The position numbers were made by a program, and so were the translations under genes. Below are positions 17,494 to 25,506 of a stretch of DNA of 64,000 bases, piece by piece; position 1 is the stretch's first letter; each line of letters starts with the position of its first letter. Source of the DNA: Phycisphaerales bacterium. GTDB taxonomy: Bacteria > Planctomycetota > Phycisphaerae > Phycisphaerales > SM1A02. Location: contig JAQWNP010000006.1 of assembly GCA_029268515.1 (NCBI GenBank), positions 1 through 64,000 on the forward strand, written 5' to 3'. Below the pieces are notes generated by a model, which worked only from the letters and a program-made list of their open reading frames with translations, did not search any database and had not been told where the DNA came from.

Positions 17494-18984
17494 ATGATGA
17501 ATACACCAGGGCCCGCTGATGTAGACAATCAATTACGCTCACTTATTCGGTCGGGAGATCTTGTTAAGGCCTTGCAGATGGCCCAGGAGATTCTTAAGAA
17601 CGATCCAAATCATCCCCAAGCATCTTTGACGGTCGCACAGGTACGGCATGCTCAAGGCCTTTATCCACTGGCCGCAGATGCAGCCCTGCACGCACTAAAG
17701 TTCCGGCCAGATAATGAAGAGATTGAGATCTTTCTGGCCAGAGTCTATAGCAGCCTCGGCAAATCACAGCAGAGCCTTGAATGGTGTGATCGCGTTCTTA
17801 GCAAAAGTCCGTCCTCTACTGCAGCAAGAGAAATCCAAGCCAACGTCTTGGAACGCAACGGTGATTGGCAAGGCGGTTTGAATGCCTTGGAGTCAATCAA
17901 TAAAAATACCAAGAGTCCACAGTTGAATTGGTTGACTGCACGCTGCCTTCTACAAAGTGATGATCGCGAGGCCGCGCTTAAAGCTATTAATGAAGGCCTT
18001 TCCCTACCCAACATGGAAAACCCCAACAATGCGCCTATTCGAGCTCGCTTGTTGCTACAACGTGCCAAGATATTAGATGGCATGGGTCAGTATGATTCGG
18101 CTTTCCTTGATGCGAAGAATGCTAAAACGCTGATCGATGTTGCCTTTGATCAAGATCAATATATCGCAGAGATCGACCAGCTCATCGAGACGTTTTCAGC
18201 AGAGCAGCTGCAGAAACAAGATGGATCTATCGACAGTGAGTGTTCTCATGTTTTCATTGCCGGTATGCCAAGGTCAGGTACGACGCTGGTTGAGCAGATT
18301 CTCGATGCGCATCCTGATGCCACTGGCGTAGGAGAAGCAAAGGAAATTGACATATTGGCGAGGCACCTCCAGAAACTACTCGGTTCCTGGTCACCCTGGC
18401 CAAAATGTGCGCGCGGCATCGTACTAGAAGATCGTAAAAAAATGGTTGCCAATTACGAAAATTCACTGGGGCAACACGGTTATGCATTGCCTTCGACATT
18501 CATCAATAAGAATCTAAAAAATGCACGCCTCTTAGGGCTTATTGCGATGCTGTTCCCTGATTCAAAGATTATCTTTACGCGTCGAGATCCACGCGATGTA
18601 GGCATCTCTTGCCTGATGGGTAACTTCTCTCCACGCGTGCATCCAGAACTTATGGATCTTGATCGCATTGCCATGGCGATAGAACAGAATGATCGCCTCA
18701 TCGAGCATTGGAAGGCCGTGCTACCGATGCCTTGGATAGAAGTGAACTATGAAGAAGTCGTTGCGGATAAAGATCGCATGACACGAGAACTTGTCGAATT
18801 CTGTGGCCTACCCTGGGACGATCGTTGCCTTAAGTTCTACGATTCGGGACGGACCGTCATGACCCTCAGTTATGACCAGGTAAATAAGCCGATATATGAC
18901 ACTTCAGCTGGTCGGTACCGTCATTATGAAAGTCACATTGGTCCTCTCAGCGGCCTTGCCAAAGAGAGCAATGGCAATACGTAA
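17494..18984 (+). CDS. TPR-sulfotransferase
   Basis: The 496-residue protein has about six tetratricopeptide repeats (residues 10-215) followed by a sulfotransferase domain. The PAPS 5'-phosphate loop reads PRSGTTL (259-265) and the 3'-phosphate region IIFTRRDPRDVGIS is present. It transfers sulfate from PAPS to an unknown acceptor, with the TPR part likely binding a partner or substrate. This architecture is common in planctomycetes and marine proteobacteria. GGAG lies nine bases before the ATG. It stands alone; the sulfatase at 36120 acts in the opposite sense but is far away. Confidence 0.88.
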   Translation: MMNTPGPADVDNQLRSLIRSGDLVKALQMAQEILKNDPNHPQASLTVAQVRHAQGLYPLAADAALHALKFRPDNEEIEIFLARVYSSLGKSQQSLEWCDRVLSKSPSSTAAREIQANVLERNGDWQGGLNALESINKNTKSPQLNWLTARCLLQSDDREAALKAINEGLSLPNMENPNNAPIRARLLLQRAKILDGMGQYDSAFLDAKNAKTLIDVAFDQDQYIAEIDQLIETFSAEQLQKQDGSIDSECSHVFIAGMPRSGTTLVEQILDAHPDATGVGEAKEIDILARHLQKLLGSWSPWPKCARGIVLEDRKKMVANYENSLGQHGYALPSTFINKNLKNARLLGLIAMLFPDSKIIFTRRDPRDVGISCLMGNFSPRVHPELMDLDRIAMAIEQNDRLIEHWKAVLPMPWIEVNYEEVVADKDRMTRELVEFCGLPWDDRCLKFYDSGRTVMTLSYDQVNKPIYDTSAGRYRHYESHIGPLSGLAKESNGNT

Positions 18985-19068
18985 TTTGATGCGGCAAGCC
19001 ATGCTTTACGCATCTACACATTTTGCTCTGATGTACGTATTGATATGACGACCTGATCGGACTTGGAA

Positions 19069-19737
19069 TTATGTGGCAGCGACCTCTTTTTCGACCGGTA
19101 TCTGATTCGAAATATTAATCACCATTCGAAATGTTTCTTGTGCCGCAGCGACACAATCTTCCTGTTCCTGCTCAGTTAGATCGAGCTCGTTTAGTGCCAC
19201 TTTGAATGCATTCCAGCACCGCCGCTGATCGGCGCCATGTGGATCGAGATAGCCCATCGCTTGATCAGGTGCAAGACCCATCGTCGCTCGTAGCTTTTTG
19301 GCAATAAACTTATTGCCATTGGTAGCGCCTTCTTTGACATAGAGCACACCGATCAGTGAGACAGGATTTTCTTTGCTCGCCTCGTTGATATACCCAACAA
19401 ATGACTCTGTCGCTGGAAGAGGTGCTGCAAGTTCAGTGCTGGAAAGATCTTCTAAATCCTGATCTATTCTTCGCAAACGGAGATGCGATTCGTCAAAAAT
19501 ATGCGCAACTCGATCATCGCTGGAAGCAGCCTGAATTGCTGGATCGAGTGCGGCATGCACACATCGCATCTGACCGAGAAATGCCGCAAACTCCTTCTTC
19601 GTGAGCTCGCCGTTCACCATGCGAACCTGAAAGTCTCCAGATTCAGCTTGATCGTGCAAGCCCTGCGTACCCTCTTTCAACTTAAGATGAAAGCCAGTGG
19701 TCTGGGGCATATTGGGGTGCTTACTTGTCTCAGCCAT
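19069..19737 (-). CDS. Biliverdin-producing heme oxygenase
   Basis: Heme oxygenase opens the porphyrin ring to give biliverdin, CO and iron, usually for iron supply. The 222-residue protein has the proximal histidine in GLHDQAE (His28) and the distal-helix pattern GVLYVKEGATNGNKF with the flexible glycines. The length is normal. AGGAG precedes the ATG by nine bases. There is no phytochrome or bilin reductase beside it, so iron acquisition is more likely than pigment synthesis. The upstream neighbour in the same orientation is the exosortase-sorted protein with Fur-like boxes, but a terminator separates them. No Fur-like palindrome was seen directly before this gene. Confidence 0.85.
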   Translation of the reverse strand: MAETSKHPNMPQTTGFHLKLKEGTQGLHDQAESGDFQVRMVNGELTKKEFAAFLGQMRCVHAALDPAIQAASSDDRVAHIFDESHLRLRRIDQDLEDLSSTELAAPLPATESFVGYINEASKENPVSLIGVLYVKEGATNGNKFIAKKLRATMGLAPDQAMGYLDPHGADQRRCWNAFKVALNELDLTEQEQEDCVAAAQETFRMVINISNQIPVEKEVAAT

Positions 19738-19920
19738 TGCGGCTTGCTCCTGTTAATAGTGTGGTGTCGAGATCAATATTGTATTGTAAATCGCCTCAAT
19801 CTTCACTACGAAAACCATTGTTATCTGCGACTGGCTTGACCGCATCATTCATCTGATTGCCAGTGATCGCTCCCGGCTGATGAATACTTATTCAGATCGT
19901 GAATAGGCAGCTCCCATTGA

Positions 19921-19964
19921 GAAAAAACAGCCCCGCGAAACTTTTTTGAGCCTCGCGGGGCTGT
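19921..19964 (-). terminator. Strong intrinsic terminator of the sorted-protein gene
   Basis: Arms ACAGCCCCGCGA (19927-19938) and TCGCGGGGCTGT (19953-19964) pair perfectly over 12 bases with a 14-base loop. Read on the minus strand the stem is followed by six Ts, 39 bases past the stop codon at 20003. Confidence 0.88.
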
Positions 19965-20002
19965 CGACAATGTGACTATCTCATAGGAGTTTCACACTCA
20001 AA

Positions 20003-20683
20003 TCAAGCGCGCCTTCGGCGACGACCAGCTAAACCGGCCAGGCCAAACAAAGCCAGCGCACCTGGAGCTGGAATGGGCGTAAAACGCAGATCCATTGCAA
20101 AATCAGTAAGGCTCATATTCACTGTCTCAGACTTAAAATCAAATGACAAAGCAGTCACGTTCCCGTAACCGGAAAGGTCAAAAGTGAAGCTGATGTTATC
20201 GATGTACGAAAAGTTGCCGGGAGGTCCCGGGGCTGGCTCTGAATCTTGGTAGTTCAGAAGAGCAAGAGTTGAACCATCGATGAACTCGTTGTAACCGGGG
20301 CCACCATCGATTTGGAGCGACAGGGAGACGGTGCTGAAATCGATCTGTGTGCCAGCTGTGGCAACGTTGAAAACAGCCTCTGCAATGTTGCTGCCGGCAG
20401 CGACAACCTCAATGTCTAGAGCCCCTCCAGCGCCATAGAGATTGCCAGAACCGGCAATAATCGCGCCAACGCCATGGTTTGTTAGTCCTGCAGGACTGAA
20501 TGAACCCTGTGATGGATAATTGACACCACCGGGGCCAGCCTGAGTGAACGTATCCCAACTGTAATACGCAGTGTTGGCGTCCCCCCGCCATGTTGGAACT
20601 GCTTCAACAAAAAAATCAGCCAGGCCCGAAGCTGTCACACTTCCGATTGTGGCAGCTGCAATAAATAGTATTTTCCGATGCAC
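20003..20683 (-). CDS. Exported protein with PEP-CTERM-like sorting signal
   Basis: The 226-residue protein has a signal peptide (ILFIAAATIGSVTASGLA). The domain of about 170 residues is rich in Gly, Ala, Ser, Asn and aromatic residues with few charges. A C-terminal tripartite tail follows: PIPAPG, a hydrophobic helix ALALFGLAGLAG, then RRRRR. Such tails are recognised by exosortases and the protein ends up at the cell surface or in extracellular matrix. PAPG in place of PEP is usual in Phycisphaerae. The function of the mature domain is unknown. Two Fur-like palindromes lie about 100-135 bases upstream, suggesting repression by iron or another metal. It has its own terminator. Confidence 0.82.
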   Translation of the reverse strand: MHRKILFIAAATIGSVTASGLADFFVEAVPTWRGDANTAYYSWDTFTQAGPGGVNYPSQGSFSPAGLTNHGVGAIIAGSGNLYGAGGALDIEVVAAGSNIAEAVFNVATAGTQIDFSTVSLSLQIDGGPGYNEFIDGSTLALLNYQDSEPAPGPPGNFSYIDNISFTFDLSGYGNVTALSFDFKSETVNMSLTDFAMDLRFTPIPAPGALALFGLAGLAGRRRRRA

Positions 20684-20780
20684 TTCTCTTGCCTCCCTAG
20701 AACATATGTATTCGTAACTCCGCTGCAGCGTCTGCAGATCAGAAGTTGTATGAGTAATTCAGAATGGAATCAAGATCAAA

Positions 20781-20818
20781 TGAGACGCATTCTCAATTAT
20801 TAATGAGAACGAGTCTCA
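20781..20818. promoter_or_regulatory. Tandem Fur-like palindromes upstream of the sorted-protein gene
   Basis: TGAGACGCATTCTCA (20781-20795) and TGAGAACGAGTCTCA (20804-20818) share arms TGAGA..TCTCA with a 5-base centre. That is the same 15-base geometry and the same arms as a Fur 7-1-7 site (TGAGAATnATTCTCA). Their centres are 23 bases apart. They fall 98-135 bases before the start codon at 20683. Occupation by a Fur-family dimer pair is inferred, not shown. Confidence 0.55.
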
Positions 20819-21041
20819 ATTAACAATTAAGGGCTGCCGTAATGATATTGATCACCTCTATCTACTCCTACCCATTGTGCCTCAGAATAATGGGCCTGAC
20901 ATAGTCTAAGTCATATATAAATAACAACTTATATATTTCCTGACAGAGCCTATCTGCTGCCAGAAGGGCCAGGATGCCCTACTTTTGGCCCTCCATCGAT
21001 TTAGAGAAAGAGGAGGCAGGAGGAGATCTGAGGCCAAATGC

Positions 21042-21935
21042 TTAATCAGTGTTGCGGAAATTGGCCTTCTTGATGGCTTGGATCGTCTCCGGCGTCGTGC
21101 CACAACAACCGCCAATCAAGTTGGCACCAGCATCATGCCACTGCCTGGCATAGACAGCAAACTGGGCGGGCTCGACTGCATCAGTAATGACCCAAGAACC
21201 ATCTGGATTGGCATAACCCACGTTGCCGTACGCAGCAATCGCTACCTCATCAGGCACCAGATGGCGGAGGTGTGATACCTGGTCGGCCAGAATAGTGGCG
21301 GACATACAGTTGATGCCGAGGACCGTCGCTTTGTCTAACTCGGGAATGATCTGTTCAACTGGTGTGCCATCAAGCAGAACACCAGGTGCCCCCTGCGATG
21401 TGAAACAAAAACACACACCCCACCGCCCTGGAGCAATGTTTTGTGCTGCCTGCGCCGCTGCCAAAGTCTCATGGGCTGCGCACATTGTTTCAATCCAAAT
21501 CAAATCCACACCACCATCGACAAGGTACTGAATCATTTGACTGTGTTCTTTGTAGCAAGTCTCCGGATCAGGGGTGAGGTCAGGTCGGTAACAATCTTCC
21601 AATGGAGCCACACCACCAAGCACAAGAGCCTGCTTACCAGCTTCAGCGCATGCTGCCTGGGCAATCACAACTGCTTTCTTCGTCAATTCTTCAGCGCGAT
21701 CACCAAGGCCTGCTTTAGCCAATGATCGCTCATGCGTACGAAACGTGTTGGTGGTTACTGCGTCAGCCCCAGCGTTGAGGTAAGCCAAGTGAACTTCCTT
21801 AAGCACTTCTGGCGCCGTATCCATTGCACCGGCCGACCAAAGCGGCAAACCAACATCGACCCCGCGACGATCCAGTTCAGTGCCTGTGGCCCCATCAAGC
21901 AATAGCAAATGACTATTTGAAATAGACTTACTCAT
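21042..21935 (-). CDS. Homocysteine S-methyltransferase family protein
   Basis: The 297-residue barrel protein has the family opening LLLDGATGTELDRRG. It also has the three zinc-binding cysteines: one in GINCMS (near residue 209) and the pair in GGCCGTTP near 273. Members move a methyl group from S-methylmethionine, betaine or methylfolate to homocysteine, making methionine. The short single-domain form resembles MmuM (S-methylmethionine user) more than MetH, but the donor is not certain. It stands alone. The ribosome-binding site is poor: TAAGG directly abuts the ATG. Confidence 0.85.
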   Translation of the reverse strand: MSKSISNSHLLLLDGATGTELDRRGVDVGLPLWSAGAMDTAPEVLKEVHLAYLNAGADAVTTNTFRTHERSLAKAGLGDRAEELTKKAVVIAQAACAEAGKQALVLGGVAPLEDCYRPDLTPDPETCYKEHSQMIQYLVDGGVDLIWIETMCAAHETLAAAQAAQNIAPGRWGVCFCFTSQGAPGVLLDGTPVEQIIPELDKATVLGINCMSATILADQVSHLRHLVPDEVAIAAYGNVGYANPDGSWVITDAVEPAQFAVYARQWHDAGANLIGGCCGTTPETIQAIKKANFRNTD

Positions 21936-22079
21936 CCTTAGCCAGAATAACCGACTTAATGAACATGTGATGGCGGCTTGTCTCCGAGCACCTGTTCCTT
22001 TGGATTAGCTGTACTGATACCATGAGCCTAGCCCGTGGCACTGCTCTGATTTTGGCCCACCCATGAATGGAGACCTCCA

Positions 22080-23108
22080 ATGCTTGATGGTGTGATGTTG
22101 CTGTGGTTTATTCTGACTGCAATCTCCTTTCTATTTGTAGCCATTGATATATGGCGCACACCCGAAGCAAATGTAATGAGGTGGGGATTTATCATTCTGA
22201 CACTGTTTACGGGCCCACTTGGAGCTTTCTTCTATGTGCTGGGATGCCGAGAGCCGCTCCCTAACACGCATGAACAATATGTGGCAACCAGATGGCGGCA
22301 AGTCCTGGGCTCAACAATGCACTGCGCCGCCGGCGATGGCGTCGGCATCTTTGTAGGCGCCGTCATCGCAAGCTTCCTTCATGTGGACCCGGCGATCAAT
22401 ATCACGCTCGAGTACGTTTTCGGGTTTACCTTTGGTTGGTTGTTCTTCCAGGCTTTTGCAATGCGTGATATGGCTGGGGGTAACTATCTAAAGTCGCTCA
22501 AGATGACCTTCATACCCGAGTTCTTTTCTATGAACATCTTGATGAGCGGCATGCTCTTGGTTTCAAAGTTCTGGATGCCGCAAGTCGCCGGTTCAGAAAT
22601 GCCCAGCAGTGTCGCCTTCTGGTTCATTATGTCAATGGCATTAGTAGCAGGGTTTCTCTGTGCCTATCCAATGAACTGGTGGTTGGTCACACGAAATCTC
22701 AAGCATGGCATGATGACGGTTCGTAAAGAGAGTGGCACGCCAAGTCATGCTGGCCATGATATGAGTGCAATGTCGAGTAAGTCAGGCCATGACATGAGCT
22801 CGATGAAAGATCCAAACGCCATGAAAGGGATGGATCATGGCCAAGGACACGCTCCATCAAGTGGTCATGACATGAGCTCGATGAAAGATCCAAACGCCAT
22901 GGAAGGGATGGATCATGGCCAAGGACACGCTCAATCAGGTGGTCATGAAGGACACCAAGATCACAGCGGCCATCAAGGACATGGCGGTGGCCACATGAGT
23001 GACAGCCAAAAACCCTCACAAGCCAGCATCTACGCTATGGGCGCCTTTTCAATCGTTGTACTGGCCATCACAGTGGCAGTGATCCTAATCCTCGCTCCAC
23101 ACGCGTGA
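22080..23108 (+). CDS. DUF4396 membrane protein with Met/His-rich repeat loop
   Basis: The 342-residue protein has about five membrane helices in the first 215 residues, with the DUF4396 signature around TMHCAAGDGVGIFVGAVIAS. A hydrophilic loop of about 85 residues rich in Met, His, Asp and Gly comes next, then a final helix (ASIYAMGAFSIVVLAITVAVILIL). The loop holds two 26-residue direct repeats (GHDMSSMKDPNAM..GMDHGQGHA). HDM and MxxM motifs bind copper in other proteins (CopZ/PcoE-like), so copper handling is suspected. GGAGACC precedes the ATG. There is no efflux gene immediately beside it; the Czc-type island is about 8 kb away. Confidence 0.8.
   Translation: MLDGVMLLWFILTAISFLFVAIDIWRTPEANVMRWGFIILTLFTGPLGAFFYVLGCREPLPNTHEQYVATRWRQVLGSTMHCAAGDGVGIFVGAVIASFLHVDPAINITLEYVFGFTFGWLFFQAFAMRDMAGGNYLKSLKMTFIPEFFSMNILMSGMLLVSKFWMPQVAGSEMPSSVAFWFIMSMALVAGFLCAYPMNWWLVTRNLKHGMMTVRKESGTPSHAGHDMSAMSSKSGHDMSSMKDPNAMKGMDHGQGHAPSSGHDMSSMKDPNAMEGMDHGQGHAQSGGHEGHQDHSGHQGHGGGHMSDSQKPSQASIYAMGAFSIVVLAITVAVILILAPHA
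22785..22940 (+). repeat. Two 78-base direct repeats in the DUF4396 gene
   Basis: Copy one covers 22785-22862 and copy two 22863-22940, nearly identical at DNA level and in frame (26 codons each). A more diverged partial copy precedes them (GHDMSAMSSKS). High identity suggests recent duplication of the metal-binding unit. Confidence 0.88.
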
Positions 23109-23123
23109 TCAGGTGATCAACAA

Positions 23124-23816
23124 TCATCGCCCCCTGCTGGCCTCCTTGAGTTCGTAGTAGGCCTTCGTCTCGAAGATGTTGGGATTCTCTTTGGCGTAAT
23201 CCAAAGCGCTCTTCCCTTGTTCATCTATGACATATGGATCAGCGTTAGCTTTAAGCAATTCAGACACGACAGCAGGATTACTGTTGTCCATCGCTGCCCA
23301 CATCAGCGGTGTCACACCACGGTAGCTTTGCGCATTGATATCCGCACCAGCGTCTAACAATAATTTCACTTTTTCAACACTTGGCTCTAGACAAGAAAAC
23401 ATCAATGCACTGACACCTTTATCATTAACTTGATTAACATAAGATCCAAGGCTTAGAAGCTTAGAGATCACTTCTGGATTTTTGTTGTATAAGGCAGCCT
23501 GCATGAGAGGCGTGATTCCATCAGCTGTTGATGTATGAGGATCGGCGCCAGCTCTAATGAGAGCTATGACTACTTGATAATTTTCATGTGTTTGAGATGC
23601 TAACAACAACGGGGTTCCACCGACTTGATTGACCGCATGAACATCCGCGCCTTCTTTTAGAAGACGTACAATACTCTCGTAGCTTGCAGAGGCATTTGAA
23701 CACGCATCTATCAACTGGGAATCTAATGTGGATTTATCTGGCTCTTTACACCCCGTCGTGGAAGCCATAAGAAAAAGAACAGCCACCAGAGGTAGACTTC
23801 GAACGATGCTCAGCAT
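23124..23816 (-). CDS. Ankyrin-repeat lipoprotein
   Basis: The 230-residue protein has a signal segment ending in a lipobox (STTGC) and then about five ankyrin repeats with clear signatures: GGTPLLLASQ, DGITPLMQAAL, KGVSALMFSC, RGVTPLMWAAM, QGKSALDYAKE. Ankyrins bind other proteins, so it is likely an envelope scaffold or inhibitor; no partner is evident. The ATG at 23816 has AAGGAG seven bases upstream and is chosen over one eight codons earlier. It converges with the DUF4396 gene, 15 bases apart. Confidence 0.85.
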   Translation of the reverse strand: MLSIVRSLPLVAVLFLMASTTGCKEPDKSTLDSQLIDACSNASASYESIVRLLKEGADVHAVNQVGGTPLLLASQTHENYQVVIALIRAGADPHTSTADGITPLMQAALYNKNPEVISKLLSLGSYVNQVNDKGVSALMFSCLEPSVEKVKLLLDAGADINAQSYRGVTPLMWAAMDNSNPAVVSELLKANADPYVIDEQGKSALDYAKENPNIFETKAYYELKEASRGR

Positions 23817-23988
23817 GACCAGCTCCTTATCAACCCACACGTCCCTGTGATGGGTAACTCAGGTCGGTCAATTGTATAATTGATATTGGGATTCTGGTGC
23901 ATGAAGAGCCTTTCATAAATATCTGCCATGAACCGTAGGTGTGCTTGCTACTATCCATGCCCCAACTGCACACCAAAGGAGTTACCTG

Positions 23989-25317
23989 ATGCGTTTTTTG
24001 CTTGCAAGCCTACTTTGCTGCGTCTTTATAGGCGTTTCTGTGAGCCAGGGGCAAAATGTCCCTGTTCAACGGACTTATGAGGAGATCAAATCCTTTCCAG
24101 AAGGTCTGATCGGCCCTTGGCAAGTAGGCAACCAAACCTTTATTGCCACCGACCAGACAAAATTTACTCTCGATCATCCCGCGCTCGTCGGATCTCTCGT
24201 TGAAGTCACATTTATAGACAACAATGGCCAGCTGATCGCTGTCGAGATTGAGCCACAGTCAACCAGTACAGCTGATCTTGTTGATGGACCTCACGCACTC
24301 TGGCGTGATGATGGATCTGTTGACATTATTCGCTTCCGCGAAGGCCAATTACAAAAACAACGCCTGCCTTACAAGACTGCTGAAGATAACACTGCTGCTG
24401 GGAATACTGCTTCAGATATGTACCTGAACTCAAATGCAGTCTCACCGCCAGCTGCTACCTGGGATATGCCATCTCGATTGCTGGTCATTAGCGACATTGA
24501 GGGAAACTACCAGGCGCTGTTTACTTTTCTTTTGGGCAATGGCGTGATCAACCAGGATGGCGACTGGACTTGGGGAGACGGGCATCTTCTCTTCAATGGT
24601 GACATCGTTGATCGTGGAGATAAAGTCACGGAAACACTTCTACTGATTCGACGCCTCCAACGTGAAGCCGCTGCCGCCGGTGGGCGAGTCCATTACGTTT
24701 TAGGAAATCACGAGGCCATGATCATGGCCGGTGATCTTCGCTATGTGCACCCGAAATACCATTTTCTATGCGGCCGCTACGGCCTGACCTATGACCAGCT
24801 CTACGGGCCTCAATCAGAAATGGGCCGCTGGCTCCGCTCGCAAAACACGGTGACCCGCATCGGCCCGCTTCTTTTTGTTCATGGAGGCTATTCACCAGCG
24901 CTCAATGACCTAACACTGACACCCGATCAGATTAATGATCTCATTCGAAGCCAGCTTGGGCCGCCGAAATGGCCAGATAAAACTGATCTGCCCACCTCAC
25001 TTGCATGGAATATGCAGGGCCCAATGTGGTACCGCGGCTACTTTGACAAGTATGCAACTGACTTTGGACCAATGCCCACAGATGCACAACTACAGTCAAT
25101 TCTGCAGCGCCACAATGCGAAGCACATCGTCGTTGGTCACTCTGTCGTCGATGATGTGACTTGGATCGATGACAATCAACGTCTCATTGGTGTCGATGTC
25201 GATTGGGCTGATCCAGAAGAGGCCGAAGGATTAATCCTTGAAAACGGAACTCTTTCTCGAATTGACTCCAAAGGTGTACGCCGCCCACTTAGTAGTTTAC
25301 CGAACACCGCTCCGTAA
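23989..25317 (+). CDS. Exported metallophosphoesterase (calcineurin-like)
   Basis: The 442-residue protein has a signal peptide (FLLASLLCCVFIGVSVSQG) and an N-terminal region of about 150 residues. A calcineurin-like domain follows with GDIVDRG, GNHE, a later FVHGGYSP and VVGHS. The first motif reads VISDIEGNYQ, so the usual DxH is DxE at the metal site. The layout resembles Shewanella-like phosphatases, which dephosphorylate proteins or small phosphates. The ATG at 23989 has AAGGAG seven bases before it. A strong bidirectional terminator follows. The substrate is unknown. Confidence 0.82.
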   Translation: MRFLLASLLCCVFIGVSVSQGQNVPVQRTYEEIKSFPEGLIGPWQVGNQTFIATDQTKFTLDHPALVGSLVEVTFIDNNGQLIAVEIEPQSTSTADLVDGPHALWRDDGSVDIIRFREGQLQKQRLPYKTAEDNTAAGNTASDMYLNSNAVSPPAATWDMPSRLLVISDIEGNYQALFTFLLGNGVINQDGDWTWGDGHLLFNGDIVDRGDKVTETLLLIRRLQREAAAAGGRVHYVLGNHEAMIMAGDLRYVHPKYHFLCGRYGLTYDQLYGPQSEMGRWLRSQNTVTRIGPLLFVHGGYSPALNDLTLTPDQINDLIRSQLGPPKWPDKTDLPTSLAWNMQGPMWYRGYFDKYATDFGPMPTDAQLQSILQRHNAKHIVVGHSVVDDVTWIDDNQRLIGVDVDWADPEEAEGLILENGTLSRIDSKGVRRPLSSLPNTAP

Positions 25318-25431
25318 TTTCTTCCACCTGTGTTTATTGACGATGTGCCTCTAAAAGACCATCTTCAGATACACCACCCACCAACTCAATAACATAAGCA
25401 CTACAAGAAGTAACTGTGGACCAAAAAAGCA

Positions 25432-25465
25432 GAAGCCCCGTCTAAGCGACGGGGCTTCTTTTTTT
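25432..25465 (+). terminator. Strong bidirectional terminator
   Basis: An 11-base stem, GAAGCCCCGTC (25432-25442) with its complement at 25448-25458, encloses a 5-base loop. Seven Ts follow on the plus strand and, one interruption away, a T-run also follows on the minus strand. It serves the convergent phosphoesterase genes ending at 25317 and 25507. Confidence 0.9.
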
Positions 25466-25506
25466 CACAGACGAGCTTCCAGATCAGCGTAAGGAGAATA
25501 CGCCAT

